Below, in pieces: positions 7,889 to 20,608 of a DNA stretch of 64,000 bases (within the stretch, counting starts at the first letter, position 1; every line of letters begins with the position of its first letter). This stretch comes from Reichenbachiella versicolor (GTDB taxonomy: Bacteria; Bacteroidota; Bacteroidia; Cytophagales; Cyclobacteriaceae): assembly GCF_003171675.1 (NCBI RefSeq), contig NZ_QFZQ01000002.1, forward strand, positions 372,001 through 436,000, written 5' to 3'. The notes below the pieces were generated by a model. It was given only the letters and a program-made list of their open reading frames with translations, was not told where the DNA came from and did no database searches. A program made the translations under genes and the position numbers.

Positions 7889-9565
7889 ATGAAAAAGCAA
7901 TGGAACTTAAAGTTGGGAGTGGCCTTAATGTTTATACTAGCTACATCACCAGCTATTGCCACCAACTACTATATAAGTAGCAGTATAGGGAAAGATTCCA
8001 ACCAGGGAACAATAGCCGCACCATTTAAAAGCTTAAATAAAATAAGCTCAACTGTTCTATATCCAGGAGACACAGTTCTTTTCAAAAGTGGAGACACCTT
8101 CAAAGGACATTATAAAATCAATGGTTCTGGAAAGGAAGGAAAACCAGTTGTGATAACTTCCTATGGCAAGGGTGAAAAGCCTATTCTATCAGGACAAGTT
8201 GGAGAGGCTGGCGGCGGGGACCATGCAGAAGCTATTAGAATTCAAAATGTAGACAATATTGTTCTAGATGGTTTAGAAGTCCAAAATGAGCGGCTTGTTT
8301 CAAGGAAAGGAGTAAGAGACATGGATGCATTTGGAATTTCCATTCATAATAGTAGCAATAAAGTAATGCGAAATTTCTTATTCCAGAACCTTAAAATCTG
8401 TAATGTATACGCATCCACTCCTACATTGAAGAGAGAAGATTTTGACAAAATTCAAGTTTCAGGTATTAGATTCACCTCTACTAGAAACAAAATTGCTGGC
8501 AAGGAGAAAAATATCGACGGAGTAGAAATTCGAAATTGCTATTTCACAGACCTTCAAAGATTAGGCATCCAACTCAAACATGGTGGAGGGGCTGCTGGTA
8601 TCGGAAATGACTCAATTAATCGAAATATGAATATTCACATTCATGACAATGAGTTCATTTATCTTGGCGGATCAGGTGTTTTACCCAACGCTACATACAA
8701 CTGTTTGATTGAAAACAACCTCTTTGATCACCCAGGCTCAGACATAGACCAAAGAATGCCAGGTCGTGGTAGTTCTATCTGGAACTATAATGCTGTTAAT
8801 ACGATCATGCAATACAATACTGTCATTAGTGCAAACGGATATCTAGACTCCTATGGAATACATATAGATAAGCACAACAAAAACACGTTTGTACAATACA
8901 ACTATATGATAGATTGCATAGGCGGATTCGTGGAAATTCTAGCCAATAATAAAAATGCTGTTTATCGTTTCAATGTCAGTATTAACAGTGGATATAGATA
9001 TAGTAAAGGAGTATCAACATGGAAATCAAGCAGTTGTACAATCTATATCTACTCTGATAGATGGACAAAGCCTAAACAAGCTGGTTTGATGTTGAGCGAT
9101 GGTGTATATGTTTATAATAATACTGTGGTGATGGATTATGAATTTGAAACCACTTTCAACATTGACGCGAAAAACATGTTCATCTACAACAATATATTCT
9201 CCTCTACTAATGGAGCTAAAATGGGATATCTACAAAACAAAATCAATAACAACGGAACACCTTTTACTCTGACGAATAATCTCTATGAAGGAGATGTTAA
9301 CCCTGAATGGATAAAGTATGATCAAAATCCGATACATGGCGTTTCAAAATTCACAGGAAAAGGAAAGCTCGAATCAGCATACAATCTCACTAAAGATAGT
9401 GACGCAATTAATAATGGTATTACCATATTAGGACCTCCTGTACCAGGAGCTGGAAGAGGTGTATTTAAAAACATACCTTCTTATCCTACTGTTGATTTTT
9501 ATGGTAACCCAATTGATTTAAAAAAAGGCTCTCCAAATATTGGGGCTTCAAATGCCAAGTTTTAG
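7889..9565 (+). CDS. Secreted right-handed parallel beta-helix protein
   Basis: A 558-residue protein with a signal peptide (ending ATSPAIA about residue 25). The start YYISSSIGKDSNQGTIAAPF and GDTVLFKSGDTFKG is the standard opening of pectate-lyase-like beta-helix proteins. Many short Asn-rich turns follow (for example NIHIHDNEFIYLGGSG, NCLIENNLF, MQYNTVISANG). Such folds occur in polysaccharide lyases and in some glycosidases. No catalytic triad of a named family can be assigned by eye. It starts 26 bases after GH86 and is probably co-transcribed, so a galactan substrate is likely but inferred. There is no T9SS tail. Confidence 0.75.
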   Translation: MKKQWNLKLGVALMFILATSPAIATNYYISSSIGKDSNQGTIAAPFKSLNKISSTVLYPGDTVLFKSGDTFKGHYKINGSGKEGKPVVITSYGKGEKPILSGQVGEAGGGDHAEAIRIQNVDNIVLDGLEVQNERLVSRKGVRDMDAFGISIHNSSNKVMRNFLFQNLKICNVYASTPTLKREDFDKIQVSGIRFTSTRNKIAGKEKNIDGVEIRNCYFTDLQRLGIQLKHGGGAAGIGNDSINRNMNIHIHDNEFIYLGGSGVLPNATYNCLIENNLFDHPGSDIDQRMPGRGSSIWNYNAVNTIMQYNTVISANGYLDSYGIHIDKHNKNTFVQYNYMIDCIGGFVEILANNKNAVYRFNVSINSGYRYSKGVSTWKSSSCTIYIYSDRWTKPKQAGLMLSDGVYVYNNTVVMDYEFETTFNIDAKNMFIYNNIFSSTNGAKMGYLQNKINNNGTPFTLTNNLYEGDVNPEWIKYDQNPIHGVSKFTGKGKLESAYNLTKDSDAINNGITILGPPVPGAGRGVFKNIPSYPTVDFYGNPIDLKKGSPNIGASNAKF

Positions 9566-9689
9566 TTATCTACTTACCGGTAAATAAAAAATCTCTAATT
9601 CCCTTTCTTTGATCAGTTCATTCTCTTGGAGTGAAATTGAATTTCAAGTTGAAAAAATTATAGCAGTAAAGCCTTCCTCAATAAAAGAA

Positions 9690-9779
9690 ATGAGTATAAA
9701 GAAAAAAATAATAACTAGCGTTTTATCAATTGCAGTTATACCCATGACGGTATTGGCTCAAGGTGTCTACACTGGGTAG
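9690..9779 (+). pseudogene. Orphan signal peptide, remnant of a deleted secreted-protein gene
   Basis: ATG at 9690 opens a 29-codon frame, MSIKKKIITSVLSIAVIPMT then VLAQGVYTG and a TAG stop. This is a complete, textbook signal peptide (basic start, hydrophobic core, VLAQ cleavage site) with only a few mature residues. No continuation is seen in other frames before the next gene at 9831. It most likely marks an exported glycosidase or similar gene whose body was deleted from the cluster. A real tiny exported peptide is possible but less likely. Confidence 0.6.
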
Positions 9780-9830
9780 ATCCAAGTATGTAAATGCTCA
9801 TATAATTATTAAAGGAAAAGTCTTATTGAA

Positions 9831-11996
9831 ATGAAAAAACTTATCTACATTATCGTCACTCTACTTTCACTGAATTCCTGTTCATTGAAGCAAAATGAGA
9901 TAGCCATATATACTAGTATCTCCTCACCTCAAACTAATTATGCGCTTAGTAATATCTCTTCATTATTCGACACTAATCGAATAGTCGTAACCAACTCGGT
10001 AGATAAAGCTGACATCATTATTGAAATCGACAAGAATAATAATTTGCCTAATCTTAAAGCAGAAGGTTTCTCTATTCAGGAATCAAAAAATGGTAAGAAA
10101 GTAATAATCGGTAAAGATCCTACTGGAGCAATGTACGGTATTTTCGATATCGCTGAAGAACTATCCTTTGGAAAGAGTCTAGATGAAATCAAATCCAAAT
10201 TTGTCAACCCATCCTTCAAAAACCGCTTCATAAAATTCAACCTCCCCTGGGAGCCTTACAGAGATAGAAAAGTTGTTTCAGTTCATGAACAAACTTGCCG
10301 AGACACCCTGTACTGGAAATCTTTCCTAGACATGATGGCAGTGAATAGACTCAATGTATTATCTCTATGGAATCTCCACCCATTTACAGACATGATTAAG
10401 CCTGACAAGTACCCTGATGCAAGTTCACTTACAGATGAAGAGCTTTCCAAAAGAAAAGAGTTTTGGAAAACACTCTTTGCTATGGCCAAAGAAAGAGCCA
10501 TTCAGACCTATATCGTGAATTGGAATATTTTCTTACCTGAAGCATTCGTAAAAAGTAGAGGACTTGAAGATGAATACAAAATGTCTGGTAAACATTGGGG
10601 AGAAGGTTTTACCTCTCCACTGGTAGAAGATTATACTCGGGAGTCTGTAAAACAAGTGATTAATGAGTACCCTAACTTAACAGGAATAGGCATTACTCTG
10701 GGCGAAGGAATGGGTGGTATGACTTCTGAAGAACGAAGAGACTGGGTCAATAGAACTATTATTAAAGGCATGAATATGGCCGACAGAAAAGCTAAGCTAC
10801 TGTACCGTGCTCCGTTGTCAGCAAGCACATCAAGCGTCGGTGATACTGATAAAAGAACCGAAGTTCTTACCAGAGAATTATTAGACACCTTACAAACTCC
10901 ACTCGAGACAGTTATCAGTTTCAAATATAACTGGTCGCATGGGCATTCTTCAGATAAGCTGGTCATAGTCCATGGTGGAGTTCTGACCAATACATATTGG
11001 AACCCGGCTCCTGATAACTATTCGATACTATGGACTGTAAGAAATGAAGACTTCTTCATTCACAGGTGGGCAGAACCTGAATTTGTACGAAGATTCGCAA
11101 AAAACAACCTCTCTCAATCGTATATGTCTGGCTGCATCATAGGTTCAGAATGCTATATCCCAGCTAAAGATTACATTTCAAATGAAACTGGAAGCAAATA
11201 TTTTGATTACGCCTATGAAAGACAGTGGCTTTGGTACTCCATCTGGGGGAGGATGCTATACGACATAGAAACAAATGATGAACTATTCGCTCAACAACTC
11301 AATAAAAAGTTCGACATAGATTTTGGGGGTAAACTACTAGAAACATGGAAAGTCGCAAGTAGTTACTATCATCACTTTTCGTCATTTTATAGAGGATCAT
11401 GGGATGCGGCACTATATTCTGAAGCATTTTCTTCGATCATGAGAGGTCCTAACGTCACTGTCAAAAATAAGGTTGATATCGTCACGATGGCAGCATTAGG
11501 CAATAGACCTGTTTTGGACACTACTCAATATGTAAATATCTCAGACTTTATCGTAAATAAAGATTCAATAAAAGACGAAATAATAACTCCCATTGAGCTG
11601 GTAGATATTCTTAATAAAAATGGAGATAAACTATTATCAGATCTAGAAATCTACAGGAAATATGATGTTGATCCTGTTTTAGAAGTAGAACTGACAGATA
11701 TAGAGATTTTAGCCAATTTGCAGTTGTTTTTTGCAGAACGAATCAACGCTACGACCCTTTTAGGAGAGCACCTTTTATTAGGTGAATATCTTCAAGAAGC
11801 AGAGATCGAAAAACACTTAGATTCATCTATTCAATACTGGCAAAGAATTACGGAATTAAAAGAACGATACAACAAGAAACAAATTTTATATGCTTTCAAT
11901 GATAAACTAGATCACCGAGTGTATTTAGAAACACTCAAAAAGGAACGAAAAAACTATAAGGAGATCAAGGAGTTTTGGATTCATAATATAAGGTAA
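9831..11996 (+). CDS. GH20/GH67-like lipoprotein, putative glycosidase
   Basis: A 721-residue lipoprotein: the signal peptide ends in the lipobox LSLNSC. Residues about 25-125 resemble the small N-terminal alpha/beta domain shared by GH20 and GH67 enzymes, ending KDPTGAMYGIFDIAEEL. Next comes a barrel-like region with PWEPYRDRK, LNVLSLWNLHPF and ITLGEGMGGM, where the Glu is a candidate catalytic residue. About 180 helical C-terminal residues follow. I cannot place it in a numbered GH family. It is expected to be membrane-anchored and to act on oligosaccharides from the GH16/GH86 enzymes. The next gene follows by 5 bases. Confidence 0.6.
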   Translation: MKKLIYIIVTLLSLNSCSLKQNEIAIYTSISSPQTNYALSNISSLFDTNRIVVTNSVDKADIIIEIDKNNNLPNLKAEGFSIQESKNGKKVIIGKDPTGAMYGIFDIAEELSFGKSLDEIKSKFVNPSFKNRFIKFNLPWEPYRDRKVVSVHEQTCRDTLYWKSFLDMMAVNRLNVLSLWNLHPFTDMIKPDKYPDASSLTDEELSKRKEFWKTLFAMAKERAIQTYIVNWNIFLPEAFVKSRGLEDEYKMSGKHWGEGFTSPLVEDYTRESVKQVINEYPNLTGIGITLGEGMGGMTSEERRDWVNRTIIKGMNMADRKAKLLYRAPLSASTSSVGDTDKRTEVLTRELLDTLQTPLETVISFKYNWSHGHSSDKLVIVHGGVLTNTYWNPAPDNYSILWTVRNEDFFIHRWAEPEFVRRFAKNNLSQSYMSGCIIGSECYIPAKDYISNETGSKYFDYAYERQWLWYSIWGRMLYDIETNDELFAQQLNKKFDIDFGGKLLETWKVASSYYHHFSSFYRGSWDAALYSEAFSSIMRGPNVTVKNKVDIVTMAALGNRPVLDTTQYVNISDFIVNKDSIKDEIITPIELVDILNKNGDKLLSDLEIYRKYDVDPVLEVELTDIEILANLQLFFAERINATTLLGEHLLLGEYLQEAEIEKHLDSSIQYWQRITELKERYNKKQILYAFNDKLDHRVYLETLKKERKNYKEIKEFWIHNIR

Positions 11997-12001
11997 GAAT
12001 C

Positions 12002-16722
<4,721 letters not shown>

Positions 16723-16732
16723 TCCGACTATA

Positions 16733-16776
16733 AAAAAATGTAAGATCTACCAATACTAGATAGGTCTTACATTTTT
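16733..16776. terminator. Bidirectional terminator
   Basis: AAAAATGTAAGA and TCTTACATTTTT form an inverted repeat around a short loop just after the GH2 stop. A-run and T-run lie on either side, so it can end transcription from the + cluster and from the convergent minus gene. Confidence 0.8.
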
Positions 16777-16830
16777 ATCTTTTTTGAATAAATAGAAATC
16801 TAGAATTGATGAAAATCCTTAGGTATATAA

Positions 16831-17259
16831 TTAATACCTTAATAATGCATCCAATGCACTATGTGCGGTAATTACCTTTTCATTATTTAGCTTAACCTTA
16901 GCTATTTGATACAGATGATAAGGAAGATTACCTACAAATTTCTTGTCTTTATTGTAATGATCATATTGATGATGAACATGAACTAGATAGTCATCTTGCT
17001 CTGTCAGAATAACTTGATACTCGTGGGAAGTATGAGGCAGATTATTATAAACACATAAATATATTACACCATCCTCATGACTATCTACGGAAGTAAACGA
17101 AAAATTGACTCCCTTTTCGTCATCAATTATAGACAAAAATTGCTGTCCAACTTTCTCTACACCTGAGCGTTTAAGTTCAACCCCATTATCATCCGCAAAC
17201 TTTTGTATATAGGTCAATGTGTAATGATGAAAAGGGATAAAGGTATTATTATCAATCAT
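16831..17259 (-). CDS. Hypothetical cytoplasmic protein, 142 aa
   Basis: I do not recognise this family. The protein is soluble with no signal peptide or membrane segment: a helical start (FHHYTLTYIQKFADDNGVEL), a beta-rich centre (VIYLCVYNNLP, YQVILTEQDDYLVHVHHQYD) and the ending VITAHSALDALLRY. Composition and ATG start look like a real gene. It converges with the GH2 gene across a bidirectional terminator and precedes no obvious partner. Confidence 0.6.
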   Translation of the reverse strand: MIDNNTFIPFHHYTLTYIQKFADDNGVELKRSGVEKVGQQFLSIIDDEKGVNFSFTSVDSHEDGVIYLCVYNNLPHTSHEYQVILTEQDDYLVHVHHQYDHYNKDKKFVGNLPYHLYQIAKVKLNNEKVITAHSALDALLRY

Positions 17260-17391
17260 TGTAATGAATAATGTAAATAAGCTTGCAAAGAAAGTTTATT
17301 CTTAAAACATGCCTCCTATCAATAGTGATAATTTTCCCTCTCCTATCCCAACTCTTGCTTAAAAATCATAATTATATCATATTTTAACAGC

Positions 17392-17754
17392 TTAGGATTC
17401 AGCTAACCAATCTAAGGCTTCTTCTTCACTATCAAAGGTTTTTAATCTGCTTTTTGCTCCGGTGAAAGTAACATACCCATTCAACAGTATCTTCTTTAAA
17501 CCTTCTATTCCTAATACTGCTTCTTTCGCTATTATATGGCTATTTTTTTTTGAAAACTCTTTTGCTTGACTCATAAACTCTGCTGACCCAAAAGACCCTT
17601 CAACAAAACTTATCGTGCATACTGGCTCATTACTTTTCAACATTTCTGATTGCACTTCATGCAAAACTTCAAGCATTTGTTCTGATTTTCTAAGTCCAGA
17701 GTAATCACAGTACAATATCTTTTTCCCTTTATGTTCAATCCATTTTACTCTCAT
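17392..17754 (-). CDS. Small STAS/SpoIIAA-like protein
   Basis: A 120-residue cytoplasmic protein. The pattern of a beta-strand start (KWIEHKGKKILYCDYSGL), helix (EQMLEVLHEVQSEML), central strand VCTISFVEG, helix, strand AVLGIEGLKKILL and final helix SEEEALDWLAES resembles the STAS/SpoIIAA-like domain often found as a stand-alone protein in Bacteroidota. Such proteins act as regulatory binding modules. No phosphorylatable serine site can be assigned. It has no operon partner: 380 bases without a gene lie upstream. Confidence 0.55.
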   Translation of the reverse strand: MRVKWIEHKGKKILYCDYSGLRKSEQMLEVLHEVQSEMLKSNEPVCTISFVEGSFGSAEFMSQAKEFSKKNSHIIAKEAVLGIEGLKKILLNGYVTFTGAKSRLKTFDSEEEALDWLAES

Positions 17755-18135
17755 ATTGACTGTATCTTAATGTTAATTTAGCACTGTTATTTTATTAAAA
17801 TAGTAATTATATATTTCATAAAAAACATTTAATAATGACTTTTTTAAAAATATTAATACCAATCTTAAAACCAAAAATGAGTTCTATTTCAATCAATATC
17901 TCAATTCATTCAAAAAGAACTCAAACATACTACTTGAATTTTCAAAATTCATTGTTGATCGTGAATCATGAGAAACTGACTCCATCACTTGTGAGAACTT
18001 TTAGTTAACAACAATACACTCCATTAATTCGAAGATTAAATTTCAAACACCAACATAATTCGTTAGATATTAAGACCTAATTTCGCTTGATAATTGTTTT
18101 CGACATCTAATTCTTGAACATTAGATTCTACCTAC
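17755..18135. other. AT-rich intergenic region without a gene
   Basis: This gap lies between divergent genes and must hold the promoters of the small STAS-like protein and the metalloprotease. It is AT-rich. I see no clear inverted repeat, RNA gene or conserved box, and none of the GTTAAGT pairs found upstream of the family A-C genes. Confidence 0.5.
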
Positions 18136-20292
18136 ATGATCCGAACAAAACAACTTAACCAAAAAGATTTTATCAAATTCCTAATGAAGAATGTACTAAC
18201 CACATTGGCCATTGTTGTTTTTGGATGTTTCTATTCACATGCTCAAAACAAATGGTGTTATACACCAAATACTATTAATAAACATACTCGATTTAACCGA
18301 ATTAACTCTTCCCATAGATCAGTAGTGACTATTGATCCTCCAATCAAAGTGGCCATTGCATTCTACAATTTTTATTTGTCAGACGGCTATGGTAAAATCC
18401 CTCAAGAGAACATTGATAGCGCCATAGAATATTTAAACAATGTCTTTGCACCGGCTAAGATGTCTTTTTTCATAATTGATGAAATACACCATATAATGTC
18501 AAATAGACTAGCTGAATTCGACATTAAAGAAGGATCTGAGGATAATAACGAAGTCGATCGTTTTTATTCTATAGATGGGGCATTGAACATTTACACATTC
18601 CCGTTCCCGAAAGAAGGATACACTTACCTTCTAGGCTGGTGTGGCAGGGCATACTTCCCTGAATCTGGAATAGATAAAATATACTTGAATAGTAATTGTG
18701 ATTTAAATGAGCTCTTAGCTCATGAGGTAGGACATTACTTTTCCCTACTTCATACACACACTACCGTAGATGGTAAAGAGTTAGTAGATGGTAGCAACTG
18801 TTCTACAGCTGGAGATTTAATCTGTGACACCCCCGCTGATCCAGGACTGAGCAATAACGTAAATGAAGCTTGCGAGTATATAGGTACAGCAAAAGATACT
18901 AATAACCAACCATACTCCCCTAGCATCAGTAACCTGATGTCATACGCACCAAATTCATGCAGGAATTCATTTTCTTCACAACAAATTGAGCAAATGATAG
19001 GTGCCTACAACACCTACAAAACATATATTAGCCAAAACGACTATCTGGCACAGTTTTCAGCAGAGCGTAAAATCATTTGCCCAGAAGCCAAAGTAGCTTT
19101 TGAAAACAAGTCGATAAATGCAGAAAGTTATGAGTGGTCTTTTGAAGGAGGTACTCCTTCAAAATCAACAGAAAAGAATCCTGAAGTCGCATATACTCAA
19201 CCAGGTTCATTTGATGTATCTTTAACAATAACCAATAAAAACGGTTTAACTAACACTAAAACATATCAAGAGTATATAACAGTTGAAACTCCAATAGTAT
19301 CAGAAACTGCCATTATCGAAGGTTCTTTTGAGGAAGAAACGATAAAGGAAGAAATAATCAACCCAGATCATATCAAGACTTTTGAGAAAGTACCATCTCT
19401 ATCTACTGACGGACTCCAGTCAGTGATGATGAATTTTTATGACTATGAAGATGCAAAAGGTCAAGAAGATTATTTGATTTTAGGAAGGCTAAATCAGCTA
19501 GAGTCTAAGACATGTTATTTATCGTTTGACTACGCTTATACCCCACATGACGAAGAATTTTTTGATAAACTTGCTGTTGTATTTAGAGAGCCTTGTGGAG
19601 AATGGTCAACTTTATGGGAGAAAGAAGGTGGAGAATTACAAACCACTAAATCCTCTGTTAAAAACACTCTTTTTGTTCCAAAGTCAGATGAATGGAAGAA
19701 CGTCATAATTGAAATAAGCGACAAAACTCAAGACTATGAAACTTTGGAGTTTGCATTTAAAACTACCAATGGGCGGGGAAATGCACTTTATCTTGACAAC
19801 TACAAAGTAATACCGGTTCCTAAACAACCCCAAATTATCTATAACAATAACCAACTATCAATTATAGAAACTGAAGGATTAAACGTAAAATGGTTTTTGA
19901 ATGATATATTGATTGATATACCATCCACTTACTCTATTACGATAGATAAAATTGGAAAATATAAAGCTATAGTTAACAACGGGGAATGCGATGTAGAATC
20001 AGAAATATATGAAGTAACTCAGCTACCTGTAGCTCTTTCATTACTCTCTAATGCAAAAACACAATTTACTGTATACCCATCCCCCTCTTCAGGTATAATC
20101 AATATTGACATTGCAGAAGAATTAATTGCAAAAAAGCCTGAAGTAAAAATTATTGATTTATCAGGAAAAATAAGAATATCAACCACTTACACTAGATCTG
20201 TCAATATATCCACCCTTCCCGACGGAGTTTATATGGTTCAAATAGTGAATCCATCATACTCTATGAAACGGTCCATCATTTTAAGAAAGTAA
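18136..20292 (+). CDS. Secreted M43-type metalloprotease with PKD and T9SS domains
   Basis: A 718-residue exported protease. The N-terminus is long, with the hydrophobic core NVLTTLAIVVFGCFYSHAQ; the ATG at 18184 (MKNVLTT) would give a more normal signal peptide. The zinc motif HEVGHYFSLLH lies at residues 196-206 and matches the pappalysin-like M43 family; NLMSYAPNSC supplies the Met-turn. A PKD domain (AKVAFENKSINAESYEWSFE) starts at about residue 310. A beta-sandwich region about 390-560 and a T9SS sorting domain over the last ~75 residues (FTVYPSPSSGIINIDI) follow. It is predicted to reach the cell surface. Substrates are unknown. Confidence 0.85.
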   Translation: MIRTKQLNQKDFIKFLMKNVLTTLAIVVFGCFYSHAQNKWCYTPNTINKHTRFNRINSSHRSVVTIDPPIKVAIAFYNFYLSDGYGKIPQENIDSAIEYLNNVFAPAKMSFFIIDEIHHIMSNRLAEFDIKEGSEDNNEVDRFYSIDGALNIYTFPFPKEGYTYLLGWCGRAYFPESGIDKIYLNSNCDLNELLAHEVGHYFSLLHTHTTVDGKELVDGSNCSTAGDLICDTPADPGLSNNVNEACEYIGTAKDTNNQPYSPSISNLMSYAPNSCRNSFSSQQIEQMIGAYNTYKTYISQNDYLAQFSAERKIICPEAKVAFENKSINAESYEWSFEGGTPSKSTEKNPEVAYTQPGSFDVSLTITNKNGLTNTKTYQEYITVETPIVSETAIIEGSFEEETIKEEIINPDHIKTFEKVPSLSTDGLQSVMMNFYDYEDAKGQEDYLILGRLNQLESKTCYLSFDYAYTPHDEEFFDKLAVVFREPCGEWSTLWEKEGGELQTTKSSVKNTLFVPKSDEWKNVIIEISDKTQDYETLEFAFKTTNGRGNALYLDNYKVIPVPKQPQIIYNNNQLSIIETEGLNVKWFLNDILIDIPSTYSITIDKIGKYKAIVNNGECDVESEIYEVTQLPVALSLLSNAKTQFTVYPSPSSGIINIDIAEELIAKKPEVKIIDLSGKIRISTTYTRSVNISTLPDGVYMVQIVNPSYSMKRSIILRK

Positions 20293-20466
20293 TACAATTA
20301 AGCATAGTTGAAAGGTTCATCAATTAATTAACACCTGTATTAAAAAACGTATATGCAATAGTGTTTTCAGTAATACAATACACTAAATGAATGCTACCAT
20401 CTGTAATACTGAACTTTTTACAAAATCTACAATAAACGTTGTATACGAGCTGTCAGGATAGTCACT

Positions 20467-20514
20467 GTTAAGTAATTGTAAGTAATTAACAGCTAACTGT
20501 TAAGTTTATGAAAG
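20467..20514 (+). promoter_or_regulatory. Paired GTTAAGT boxes upstream of family member A
   Basis: Box 1 GTTAAGTAATTGTAA begins at 20467 and box 2 GTTAAGTTTATGAAAG at 20499, exactly 32 bp apart. The same pair with the same spacing precedes members B and C. Between them is the perfect inverted repeat TTAACAG-CTAA-CTGTTAA (20486-20503), seen only here. Box 2 may overlap the -7 promoter element. No gene lies in the 316-bp gap. Confidence 0.65.
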
Positions 20515-20608
20515 CCCTTTTAATTGGTGTCAATTGAGTAGAAATATAGCTTAGTATGATGCTTTTATGAATGGGCAGAATTATTAACTATTATTTCGAC
20601 TAAAGACT

